Shown here piece after piece: positions 1 to 8,596 of a DNA stretch of 64,000 bases; position 1 is the first letter of the stretch, and each line of letters begins with the position of its first letter. A program made the position numbers and the translations under genes. The DNA is from Saprospirales bacterium. Lineage in GTDB: Bacteria; Bacteroidota; Bacteroidia; Chitinophagales; Saprospiraceae. The notes below the pieces were generated by a model. The model was not told the origin of the DNA. It was given only the letters and a program-made list of their open reading frames with translations, and made no database searches. The DNA lies in contig JADJYG010000022.1 of assembly GCA_016719895.1 (NCBI GenBank), positions 91,494 through 155,493 of the forward strand. The letters run 5' to 3'.

Positions 1-3000
1 TGCGTGTTCCAGTACCATCCCTGTTGGTTGCCCAGTTCCTGGCTGATAAACTGCACCAAGGCTCCGGCGCGTTTCGAGTCGCCGATGGCGGTATAGGTTT
101 CCAAAATGAGCGCCCGGTCGCGCAAATCACTGCCGTAGGTGCTTCCGCACCAGTCATAACGCCAGTCGTTGCGCCAGTTTTTTCCGGCAATTTCACGGGC
201 GGCCTCGGGTTTGCCGGCTTGCGCGTAGGCATTGGCGAGCAACAGCGCCGATTGGGCGTACATGCCCTGGGATTCTTTCATGCGGTTCATGGCGCTGAGG
301 TCCGGTTTGCCGGCCAGGGCCAGGGCGTACAAGCGGTAGGCCTGGTTCAGCTCGCCATCGTAGCGGACCCAATCGCCGGTATTGGCGCTGCCGGCGGGGT
401 TCCATTGGCGGCTGACGCGGGTCTGGTAATTGATCCATTGTTCGACGACGCCGGCGGGAATAGTGTACCCTTTGGCTTTGGCTTCCAGCAGAAAATGCCC
501 TGCATAGGTACTGCTCCAGTCGTTGATCTCGCTGCTGCCCGGCCAGTAGGCGAAGCCGCCGTCCGAATGTTGGAACCGCCGCAGTTTGCCGATGGCTGCG
601 CTGACATTTTTGGTTATGGCTGCTTGCTGTTGTTTGGTCAGCGGGGTGAGCGCATCCACGTACAATTGTGGGAACGCCGCCGAAATGGTTTGTTCGATGC
701 AACCGTGCGGGTATTGGATCAGGTAATCCAGGTGGCGGCTCAGGTTGACGGGCGGCAAGGCGCTTACTTCGATTACTGCTGACTGGATATCGGTGTATTG
801 CCCCGGGTCGAACCCGGAGCCCCACTCCTGTCCGGGCTCGATGGTCCCTTCCCAAACCCTGGTTTGGACGGGATTGGGGTTTCGCACCAGTATTTCGATA
901 TCCTGCCGGGTGCTTTCGCCGCCCCCCTGGGCTTCGATGCTGAACCTGGCCACACCGGTCCGGTTGCCGACTTTTAAGTTGAAATAGGTCATTTCTTCGC
1001 CCGGTTGGGCAAATTGCAGGGTGTTTGCCGGCGCCCCCTGGATACTGACCAGCCCTGCGGTTTCGCGGACGCGGATGGTGGCGCTCTTTACCTTGTTTTC
1101 CATCGCAAACACGTCTACCGGCAGGCGGAGCGATTCGCCGGGGCCCAAAACGCGCGGGAGGGTGGGCAGGATCATAAGCGGTTTGCGGACCGGGCATGTT
1201 TTTTCCGCGCGGCCATAAGCGCCTTTGTTGCCCGGCGCCGGCGCTGAGCAAACGACCATTGCCCGAACGGATCCTACATAGTCGTTGATCCGGAGGGTAT
1301 GCCGGGCTGTTTTTCCCTTTTCCAGGTAAAAAGGCCCAAGGTGTACTACGGCGGGCTTGAAGCGGTTGACCTGGGCGGCGTTTTTCGCCTTTTGGTTGAT
1401 GCCATCCCCACCGATGCTGAGGATACGTTCCAACTGCGCGCCATACGCACCCAGGACGTAATCGTACATATCCCAGGTTTTTACCCCCAATGCTTCGCGG
1501 GCAAAAAACACGTCCCAGGGGTTGGGGGTCTGGAAGCGGGTCAGGTCCAGCAATCCTTCGTCAACAATAGCCAGGGTGTAGGCGCAGGCCTTGCCGGATG
1601 TTTCGCGGATGTTCACGGCGAAGGGCTCGCCGGGCTTGAGCACTTCCGGCATATCGATTTGTGGTTTCAGGTGTGAGCCGGGATTTTCGACGTTGACCGG
1701 CATCACGCCGTACATCCGGATGGGCAGGTCGTTTTGGGTTTGTGCGTGGGGTTGCAGCAGGCAGACATGGGCATACACGGTTGGCGCCATATCGGGCGAG
1801 GCTTCGAACCGGAGCAGGTTGTCGCCGGCTTTGGCGTCAAACCAGATGTGGCGGGCGACCCGGGTACCGGTTTCCAGGGTGAGCAAAATGCGGCCGTTTT
1901 CGCTGGCGGGTACTTTGAGCGTTACTTCTTCGCCGACGGTATATTTTTCTTTTCCAACGGAGAACGGCAACATCGCGGCGGCATTCCGGCTGTACATATC
2001 ATTGAGATCGTCGGGATATCCGCTCCAGAAAAAGTCGCCGCCGGCGTGCCCGCCCTCGGCGTCGGTCACCCGCACGAGGTAACGCCCCCAGTCGCCGGGT
2101 TTAATATTCCAAACGGCCATGCCGCGGCCATCGGTGGTGAGGGTGGTTCGTTCTACGGCGTTGAGGTGGCTGCCGGAGTTGAACTGCGCCACGTTGCTGC
2201 TGCGGTCTTCATCCCACCACCACCGCCAGTCGCAGCGATACAAGCCGGCGTCGATCCGTTGTCCGGCCAGTGGCCGCCCGTTTTTGTCGACACAGGCGAA
2301 CTGGATTTTTCCGCCGTTTTTGTCGATCATTTTGGAGCCCCAGCTATTGGTCGGGATGGATACGCCAACGAAGCGTTCGAAGGGATAATAATCGAGGGCA
2401 AAATGGTCGGTGCTAAAGTCGCCGCTGCGTTCAAAAACGCGCATACTGAAGCTGGCGATAAGTTTGCCGGGTGCGTTCTGATGGTCGCCCAGGCGCAGGG
2501 GAACATCGGCCCGGCCGTTATCGTCGAGATTGGCGTCAAAAACCACTTCCGGTTCGCTCCAAAACGAACGGGCGGGGTCGTCGAATACAAAATCCTTAAA
2601 ATTGGGGAACTCGGTTTTGGCGCTGCGCACCTGCAATTCGACGCGGGTCTTCAGGCCTTTGGCGGCTGCGCCGTGCAGCCAGGTCGCCTGCAGTTTGCCG
2701 CTGCGGGTTTCATCGCCGGCAGCCAGCGCTTTTTTCCCGAAGTCGAGGGCCATTTTGAGTCTGTTGGGTTTGACGGTCTCGATCTTCAGTTGGCGGGAAA
2801 ACGAAGCGCCGCCGACGAGCACGCGGGCCGTCCAGTTGCCGGTGGGCGCTTCCGGCCGGGTTGCGCAGTGAAAGGGATAAACGCCGCCAATGCTTTTCGA
2901 CGATACCGTGCGGAACTGAAGTGCGCCGCGGGGGTCGGTCAGTTCAAGGGTGACGGGATGCCCGGCGGGTAAATTGCCGGCATTGTCTTCCAGGACAAAG

Positions 3001-4991
3001 TTCAGAAACAGGGAGTCGCCCGGGCGCCAAACGCCCCGTTCGCCATACAAATACCCTTTAAGCCCTTTTTGCGGCTCAACCCCGGCAACGTCGAACCGGC
3101 TGAGCGATAGCGAGTTGCCATCGGCCAGCCGCAGGTAGCCGCGCCGGTCGCCCCGAGTGGCTACCACGACGAACGGCGTCTCCCGGATATCGTCCAGCAT
3201 AGCGCTGCCGGCGCCATCGGTGCGCATCCGGGCCACCGATTGCAATTGGAAATTGAAGACCTCCAGGTCCACGCCGCTCACCGGTTCGGTGGTATGCAGG
3301 TTGGTAACCGACACAAACAAAGAGCGGTCCTTGCCGCGTTTGGCGGTGATGCCAAAGTCGCTGACAAACACGTTGCGTTTGGTGAAATGCTCGTAGTTGT
3401 AGTATTCTTTGGCGCAGGGATTGTCGCGGTTGCTCCAGTCATAATCATCGCCGTCTTCCCACCAGCCGTCGCGGTCATTGTAGTAAACGCCGCGGTAACC
3501 GCCCCAGATGCTGACCAGGTTTCCGTTTTCGTCGGTACTGCCCAGATGCGCCAGCGCGTCGTCGTCGGGGGCGTTGGCTGCCTGGCCGGAATCGGCCGAT
3601 CCACTGCTTTCCGCCACCGGCCCTGCTGCATTGCAATGGTATACCGCATACCCACGCCGGAAGGCCAGGCGTACCTGGTAGATTGCGCCGGGGTCCTGCT
3701 GGATGATATCCCGGAGGTCGAGGGCATAGCGTTGCCAGACTTGGGCGTTCGCGCCGGGGTTAAGGTCGGTGAGGGCTACTTTTTTTTGCATGATGATGCG
3801 CCCTACCCGTTCCAGCTCGTTGTCGCCTTCCAGGTCATTTACCTGGAGGTATTGCAAGATATTGGAATGGAATATTTTGAAAACTTCCACGTCCACCGCA
3901 TTCAGGCCTGCGGCTTCGAACGGAAAGATCACGCCGCCGCCAGCTTGTTGGGGAATCACCGACCCCCTTCCGACCAGCCGAACTGCCGGTTTGAAGTTTT
4001 CAAAGTTCAGCGGCCAGTCGCTGCCGCCTTTCATGGCAGCGCCGCTGGTATTGCGGATACCCGCCTCCACCCGGAGTTTATAAGCGCCGGTGATGCGCCG
4101 GTTGGGAAAAACGCGGACGAAATTGCCGTCGACTGCGAAACGCAGCGCACCGTCGAAGGCCTCTATCCGGATAAGGCCATCGAGGGTTTGTGCCGCATCG
4201 ATCGGGTCGGAAAAATTCAGGAGCACATATTGTTCATCCTGTTGGGTAACGCGGGCGCTGAGCACGACAAATTCGTCGAGCGCGGGCACTACCTGTTCCA
4301 GGCTGCCGCCGGTGGAAAGGCCGAGCGGACTGCCCGACCAGTTTAGATTGACCTTGGAGCGCACATTCGTGCGATCGACGCCGCTGATTCCGAATTCGTG
4401 CGTGCGGCCGTCGGCGCTGTGCGTCCATTGGATTTGGAGCGCGCGGTTGCCTTGTTTGGCCGTAAGCGTTTTTTCCAGCGCGGCCGGATCAACCGGATCG
4501 CTGGTGAGGACCCGGCCGATCAGTTGTTGTTTGCGCGGGTCATTATCCATCCCGGTGCGGAGCCCGTCGGCGACGACCTGGAAAGACAGTTGGCGCACGC
4601 TGAAGTCAAATTCGAACACTTGCGCCTCCTTGGGCACTTTGCCAAATATTTTCCCCAGGGCCACCTTGCCGGTATAACGGGCGCCATAAGGCAAGGGTTC
4701 GGCAGGCTGCAATTTGATGGTACGGTCGTCCTCCCAAATGGCATCGCCGGCAATACCCGGGCTGACTGAAAAAAGATCGGCATCCACCTTCTGGCCGATC
4801 TGGTCGTGGCTGACCGCCGGATCGATGAACCGGACGCGGATCACATCCGACCGGCCTATAGCGCCGCTCGTGTAGGCATACACATAACGCGCAATTGCCT
4901 GGAAGTAAGCTTCACTTTTGACGACTTTGGAGCAGGAGAATTGAGAGAGGGAAAACAGTACAAGAAGCGGAAAAAGGAGGCGCTTTCGCAT
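1..4991 (-). CDS. alpha-2-macroglobulin family lipoprotein (3' end beyond window)
   Basis: I translated this from the ATG at 4991 and found no stop down to base 1, giving 1663 residues with the C-terminus missing. The N-terminus is a short hydrophobic signal ending in FSC, so it is probably a lipoprotein with a loose Bacteroidota lipobox. The middle holds macroglobulin (MG/MG2) type beta-sandwich stretches, for example GYLYGERGVWRPGDSLF, which is characteristic of bacterial A2Ms. The thioester motif GCIEQT is intact, with Cys1431, Glu1433 and Gln1434 (codons near 691-701), followed by the alpha-helical thioester domain. Known role of the family: a covalent protease trap in the periplasm or at the outer membrane. 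The usual partner, penicillin-binding protein 1C, would lie to the left and is not visible. Family sure; start good; end unknown. Confidence 0.93.
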   Translation of the reverse strand, partial: MRKRLLFPLLVLFSLSQFSCSKVVKSEAYFQAIARYVYAYTSGAIGRSDVIRVRFIDPAVSHDQIGQKVDADLFSVSPGIAGDAIWEDDRTIKLQPAEPLPYGARYTGKVALGKIFGKVPKEAQVFEFDFSVRQLSFQVVADGLRTGMDNDPRKQQLIGRVLTSDPVDPAALEKTLTAKQGNRALQIQWTHSADGRTHEFGISGVDRTNVRSKVNLNWSGSPLGLSTGGSLEQVVPALDEFVVLSARVTQQDEQYVLLNFSDPIDAAQTLDGLIRIEAFDGALRFAVDGNFVRVFPNRRITGAYKLRVEAGIRNTSGAAMKGGSDWPLNFENFKPAVRLVGRGSVIPQQAGGGVIFPFEAAGLNAVDVEVFKIFHSNILQYLQVNDLEGDNELERVGRIIMQKKVALTDLNPGANAQVWQRYALDLRDIIQQDPGAIYQVRLAFRRGYAVYHCNAAGPVAESSGSADSGQAANAPDDDALAHLGSTDENGNLVSIWGGYRGVYYNDRDGWWEDGDDYDWSNRDNPCAKEYYNYEHFTKRNVFVSDFGITAKRGKDRSLFVSVTNLHTTEPVSGVDLEVFNFQLQSVARMRTDGAGSAMLDDIRETPFVVVATRGDRRGYLRLADGNSLSLSRFDVAGVEPQKGLKGYLYGERGVWRPGDSLFLNFVLEDNAGNLPAGHPVTLELTDPRGALQFRTVSSKSIGGVYPFHCATRPEAPTGNWTARVLVGGASFSRQLKIETVKPNRLKMALDFGKKALAAGDETRSGKLQATWLHGAAAKGLKTRVELQVRSAKTEFPNFKDFVFDDPARSFWSEPEVVFDANLDDNGRADVPLRLGDHQNAPGKLIASFSMRVFERSGDFSTDHFALDYYPFERFVGVSIPTNSWGSKMIDKNGGKIQFACVDKNGRPLAGQRIDAGLYRCDWRWWWDEDRSSNVAQFNSGSHLNAVERTTLTTDGRGMAVWNIKPGDWGRYLVRVTDAEGGHAGGDFFWSGYPDDLNDMYSRNAAAMLPFSVGKEKYTVGEEVTLKVPASENGRILLTLETGTRVARHIWFDAKAGDNLLRFEASPDMAPTVYAHVCLLQPHAQTQNDLPIRMYGVMPVNVENPGSHLKPQIDMPEVLKPGEPFAVNIRETSGKACAYTLAIVDEGLLDLTRFQTPNPWDVFFAREALGVKTWDMYDYVLGAYGAQLERILSIGGDGINQKAKNAAQVNRFKPAVVHLGPFYLEKGKTARHTLRINDYVGSVRAMVVCSAPAPGNKGAYGRAEKTCPVRKPLMILPTLPRVLGPGESLRLPVDVFAMENKVKSATIRVRETAGLVSIQGAPANTLQFAQPGEEMTYFNLKVGNRTGVARFSIEAQGGGESTRQDIEILVRNPNPVQTRVWEGTIEPGQEWGSGFDPGQYTDIQSAVIEVSALPPVNLSRHLDYLIQYPHGCIEQTISAAFPQLYVDALTPLTKQQQAAITKNVSAAIGKLRRFQHSDGGFAYWPGSSEINDWSSTYAGHFLLEAKAKGYTIPAGVVEQWINYQTRVSRQWNPAGSANTGDWVRYDGELNQAYRLYALALAGKPDLSAMNRMKESQGMYAQSALLLANAYAQAGKPEAAREIAGKNWRNDWRYDWCGSTYGSDLRDRALILETYTAIGDSKRAGALVQFISQELGNQQGWYWNT

Positions 4992-5314
4992 GGTGTGGAA
5001 TTGGTTGGAACGTGAGCAGTCGGAGCGGTTCATTTTATTTTTTGCGAGGCTAAATGTAGGAGGAAACTACAGGATCGCCAACGGTAAAAAAGCATTTGCA
5101 GATGGGTTTTGAGTATTCGTTTGCCGGATTAAACCGCAGCCGGGGAGGCTGTTTAGAAAAGTGTGTCGAGACAAACGCGATAAAAAAGACATTTGCAGAG
5201 ACGGTAGGGCGAGCAGAACAGCCGTTTCGAAGGCTCCGGGTGTTATTAAGGAATTAAAAGACGTGGCTATAGCAGCTTTCCCTATTTTTGCTGAAAATAC
5301 GATCGAATCCGCCT
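4992..5314. other. intergenic region between divergent genes
   Basis: About 320 bases separate the divergent macroglobulin and EAD11-FGE genes. I see no coding potential or clear hairpin here. The only recognisable element is a TAnnTTTG box close to the rightward gene. Confidence 0.5.
5283..5290 (+). promoter_or_regulatory. putative Bacteroidota -7 box (TATTTTTG)
   Basis: It matches TAnnTTTG exactly and lies 25 bases before the ATG at 5315. It overlaps a possible TTG start at 5288, which argues for the ATG as the true start. No clear -33 TTG element is seen. Confidence 0.45.
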
Positions 5315-7645
5315 ATGCCGCTGCCCAAACCATTGCCCGCACTGCAGGAAGATCTCCGGCACATGCTCACGGAAGACCTCGCCGGCGCATTGAAAATGCT
5401 GCTGCAACTGCTGCCGCCCGGCTCGGAGAAGCACCAAACGGCGACTACGCTTGCGGGCAAACTCAACGATACCAATAAAGCCCGCTTGCGTGGCACGATT
5501 GCTAATGGCGACTTGCAACTGGCCTATAACCAGCTGCGCTCCGACCTGCTCGACCTCGTCGACGATTTGGAGGATGCCGACTTCGACGCTGCGCCGGCCC
5601 TGGCCGAATCAAAAAAAGCCAAACAAGGCGAGATACTGTACCGTATCCCCGGTACCATGCCCCTGGGCCGCGAGACCCGCTGCCTGGTGCGCATCGCCCT
5701 CGACGCCGATGCTATCGTGGAAAACATTACCCTGGACGAGCACGTGACGCTCAAGTCGATCCTCCGCGTTTCCGACCTCATGCAGGTGGAACTGGTGGAC
5801 CCTTCCGGCGAGCCGACCTTTCAGATCCGGAGCATCAACTCACCCGAGCAAATGGTCGAAGACACCGGCTATACCGAATGGTTGTTCTGGGTGACGCCGC
5901 TGCGGACCGGCACTTTTCCGCTGATGATAAAGGTGTCGGTCATCGAACTCTTGCTGGGCAAGGAGCGTAAAAAAGAGATCGTATTGGAAGAGATCATCCG
6001 GATCAGCGCCGACGCGCCGGAAGCAGCGCCCGCCGATGCGCCGCTGAAACCTGCCGGCGAAGCGCTGGTGTTTTCCAGCACGGCCGCGCCGGAGCCGACC
6101 GTACGCGCACCCGAAACAGCCCCACCGCAGCCTGCCCCGGCTGCTCCGCCCGCCGCCGGCAGCGCTATCCCGTTGCCGACGGAAATTTACCGGCCGCCGA
6201 TCTTTCAGCAGGAACAAGCTCCGGTGCAACGCCCCGCCGGGCGCCGGGGGATGCGCACCGCCGCGTTGTTTTTTGTTTTTTTGGCGGTCTCTGCCGGTAC
6301 AACCTGGGCCGTTGCTCCCCATGAGGCTGCATGGGTATGGACGCGGTATGTACAGGATTCTCCGGAGGCCTATTCAACTTATGCTGAAAAGTACCCCAAA
6401 AGCCGGCACCGCGAGAAGGCGTTATTCCGGAGGGCGACACTGACAAATAGGGCGACTGATTTGCAAATATATCTGAAGGAATACCCGCGAGGCAGGTTTA
6501 TAGAATCTGTCCGTGTCCGGCTAGACACCCTGGAACGCCGCGATTTCGATTCCCTGCGCCGCAAACCGGACGCTACCCGTATCCTGGAGTTTATCCGGCG
6601 TTACCCCAACAGTTCGCGTTTGGAAGCCGTACAACAAGTGCTCGATACCTCCCGGACGCTTCCACGGGAGCAGTTGCGCGAGGAACTAAAACAGTGGATA
6701 GAAAAGCGAGAAACGATTCTGCAACCTTATGAAGATGAGCGTTTTTTACAGCTATCCGGACAAAACCAATCCGGAAAAACAAATACTTATAGTCTTGACA
6801 CTCCTGATATGGTGAGCGGGAAACCCTCTGGGCATAAACAGAGGATACTTTTTCGACCTAACCTCATGGTATTTGTTAAAGGGGGGACGTTTAGCATGGG
6901 CAATGTTTTCGATGAATATCCGGGAACGGAAGAGGGCCCGGTTCATCGCGTTACGCTAAGTAGTTTTTTCATCGGCCAAACAGAGGTTACCTTTGATGAA
7001 TATGATGCTTATTGTATTGCTACGGGTGTAGAAAAACCGTATGACGCCGGTTGGGGCCGCGGGCGCCTTCCGGTCATTTACGTTTCGTGGTTCGATGCCA
7101 TTGAGTACTGCAACTGGCTGAGCGAGCAAAGGGGCCTCGAAAAGGTTTACTCCATTGATGGCCTGAAAGTTACCGCTAATTGGACGGCAGATGGCTACCG
7201 GCTGCCGACTGAAGCAGAGTGGGAGTTTGCCGCCCGCGAACGGGGTCGGAAAGTGCGGTTCGGGAATGGTAAAGACATCGCTGATCCTGAGGAAATTAAT
7301 TTTTCCACGGATCTAATCAAAGAAAGCTATTCTCAAGAGGGTATCGATCGTGAAAGAACGGTTCCCGTTGGTAGTTTGAACAGTCCAAATTCGTTAGGAC
7401 TCCATGATATGAGCGGAAATGTGGAAGAGTGGTGTTGGGATTTAGCTTATTACTATCAAGCAGGCGCCCAGCGAGATCCCAGGGATATAGAGCACTATTC
7501 ATCTACACGTGTACTTCGCGGCGGTTCTTGGTGTGTTGGCCCCTCAAGTGTACGGACCCCTCGCCGTGGGTATAATGACCCGGTGTGGAGTAGCAGTTTT
7601 ATCGGATTTCGAATCGCTCGAACAGCCAAGGCTGGTGAGAGGTGA
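5315..7645 (+). CDS. EAD11 - beta domain - TM - FGE-sulfatase (SUMF1-like) protein
   Basis: 776 residues from the ATG at 5315; an in-frame TTG at 5288 is less likely because it overlaps a promoter box. Residues ~10-92 fit the effector-associated domain EAD11 (EDLRHMLTEDLAGALKMLL, then the L-D-DLE ending). Residues ~105-235 are an unrecognised beta-rich domain; ~240-305 are Pro/Ala-rich; ~316-334 is one TM helix; ~345-450 hold BamD/TPR-like repeats with recurring Y-P-R/K-S motifs. Residues ~518-776 are a formylglycine-generating-enzyme/sulfatase-modifying fold (GGTFSMGN, QTEVTF, RLPTEAEWEFAAR, MSGNVEEW, LRGGSW, GFRIAR). Known: EADs recruit effectors or signalling partners in predicted conflict systems. 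Inferred: the FGE fold is probably a ligand-binding sensor in this context. GC appears to fall over the last 400 bases. The neighbour downstream is convergent. Confidence 0.85.
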   Translation: MPLPKPLPALQEDLRHMLTEDLAGALKMLLQLLPPGSEKHQTATTLAGKLNDTNKARLRGTIANGDLQLAYNQLRSDLLDLVDDLEDADFDAAPALAESKKAKQGEILYRIPGTMPLGRETRCLVRIALDADAIVENITLDEHVTLKSILRVSDLMQVELVDPSGEPTFQIRSINSPEQMVEDTGYTEWLFWVTPLRTGTFPLMIKVSVIELLLGKERKKEIVLEEIIRISADAPEAAPADAPLKPAGEALVFSSTAAPEPTVRAPETAPPQPAPAAPPAAGSAIPLPTEIYRPPIFQQEQAPVQRPAGRRGMRTAALFFVFLAVSAGTTWAVAPHEAAWVWTRYVQDSPEAYSTYAEKYPKSRHREKALFRRATLTNRATDLQIYLKEYPRGRFIESVRVRLDTLERRDFDSLRRKPDATRILEFIRRYPNSSRLEAVQQVLDTSRTLPREQLREELKQWIEKRETILQPYEDERFLQLSGQNQSGKTNTYSLDTPDMVSGKPSGHKQRILFRPNLMVFVKGGTFSMGNVFDEYPGTEEGPVHRVTLSSFFIGQTEVTFDEYDAYCIATGVEKPYDAGWGRGRLPVIYVSWFDAIEYCNWLSEQRGLEKVYSIDGLKVTANWTADGYRLPTEAEWEFAARERGRKVRFGNGKDIADPEEINFSTDLIKESYSQEGIDRERTVPVGSLNSPNSLGLHDMSGNVEEWCWDLAYYYQAGAQRDPRDIEHYSSTRVLRGGSWCVGPSSVRTPRRGYNDPVWSSSFIGFRIARTAKAGER

Positions 7646-7702
7646 GCGTTGGCAATTTTATTGCAATAGACGCCATGAAATGTTTTAAGGCAGCAGCCTA
7701 TC

Positions 7703-7807
7703 GTATCGCCGAACCCCGTTCGGCGCGCGGAAAAGGTCTGCTTAACAGGGCGTTTTTACATCCAAAATCGGGATGTTTCCGGAACGCCGAACGGGGTTCA
7801 GCGGTAC
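7703..7807. repeat. long inverted repeat between convergent genes
   Basis: Arms 7703-7725 and 7785-7807 pair over 23 bases with two mismatches; the inner 15 (GAACCCCGTTCGGCG and its complement) are perfect. The loop is 59 bases. It lies between the 3' ends of two convergent genes, so it may act as a bidirectional terminator or be a REP-like remnant. It has no long T-run. Confidence 0.6.
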
Positions 7808-7869
7808 GGGAGCCGATATGGTAAGAGGAGTAAAATATGCGAATAGTCATTAAAGAAAATAAGCGCATC

Positions 7870-8514
7870 TTAAAAATACACCCCCCGGTAAATCTGTCCA
7901 AGCGTAATAGCCTGGCCTTCTATAGTAAAAAATTCATCTGCCGCTTTCATCGACAATTCCGACCAGCGATTGGGCGCTTCCCGTTCAAAAACGAGGACAC
8001 CCGGCTCATTTTGTTCCACGAACAGGATTTGCCGCAAGGCTGGAATTTTCTTATAACACGGCAACTTTGTTCCGAAATCATAGTGCCGCGTGCTGTCCGA
8101 CAGCACTTCGATCAATATAACAGGAGACTTTTCGGCGTTCATGCCGGGTCGGTATTCGAAGCGGCTGGACGGCAGGGCAATGACCATTCCATCGGCATTG
8201 AAGACACCGGTTTCAGAACCTTCACATTCCTCTATGTAGACCGGGCGGTTGCTGTTGTATACGCGAAAACGAGCTGGATCCGGGAAGATTGATTTTAATA
8301 AAAAACCGAGTTCAGAAGCAAAATGACTGTGCAGGTCCGATTCATAACTCATGGTGGCTATAATTTGGCGGTCATAATAGTCAGCCCGGTATTCGGCTTC
8401 CGCGAGCACCTCCCAGTATTCGGCAAAGCTGGCTGGAAAATACACCGGGCCTTTATCGCCGCCGGCCTCTGCGAGTTCGATATTTGTCAGCGGAAATTTT
8501 ATAGCACTGGACAT
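7870..8514 (-). CDS. Uma2 family (DUF820) putative endonuclease
   Basis: 214 residues from the ATG at 8514. The Uma2 signature of the PD-(D/E)XK-like fold is visible: Y-RADYYDRQIIA near the N-terminus, FNADGMVIAL, then LIEVLSDSTRHYDFGTKL followed by CYKKIPALRQILFVEQ. Length is normal for the family (about 180-220). These proteins are widespread paralogues in cyanobacteria and large-genome Bacteroidota; restriction-like nuclease activity is predicted from the fold, but their biological role is not established. It is a lone gene, convergent with the EAD11-FGE gene. Confidence 0.88.
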   Translation of the reverse strand: MSSAIKFPLTNIELAEAGGDKGPVYFPASFAEYWEVLAEAEYRADYYDRQIIATMSYESDLHSHFASELGFLLKSIFPDPARFRVYNSNRPVYIEECEGSETGVFNADGMVIALPSSRFEYRPGMNAEKSPVILIEVLSDSTRHYDFGTKLPCYKKIPALRQILFVEQNEPGVLVFEREAPNRWSELSMKAADEFFTIEGQAITLGQIYRGVYF

Positions 8515-8596
8515 AACTAGTCTTATTTGACTACAAATCTAAATAAAACCAATCAGATTTTGCCCAAAGCCCCGGATTTTCTCCGCCGCTTCCCAA

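Noticed and set aside
3240..4346. Long plus-strand frame opposite the macroglobulin gene
   Set aside because: Antisense shadow; the minus-strand frame has clear macroglobulin motifs over the full length.
5288..5314. TTG start for the EAD11-FGE protein
   Set aside because: The TTG is part of a TAnnTTTG promoter box; the ATG at 5315 is better placed.
7642..7901. Small frames between the EAD11-FGE and Uma2 genes
   Set aside because: They run through a long inverted repeat and have no recognisable features.
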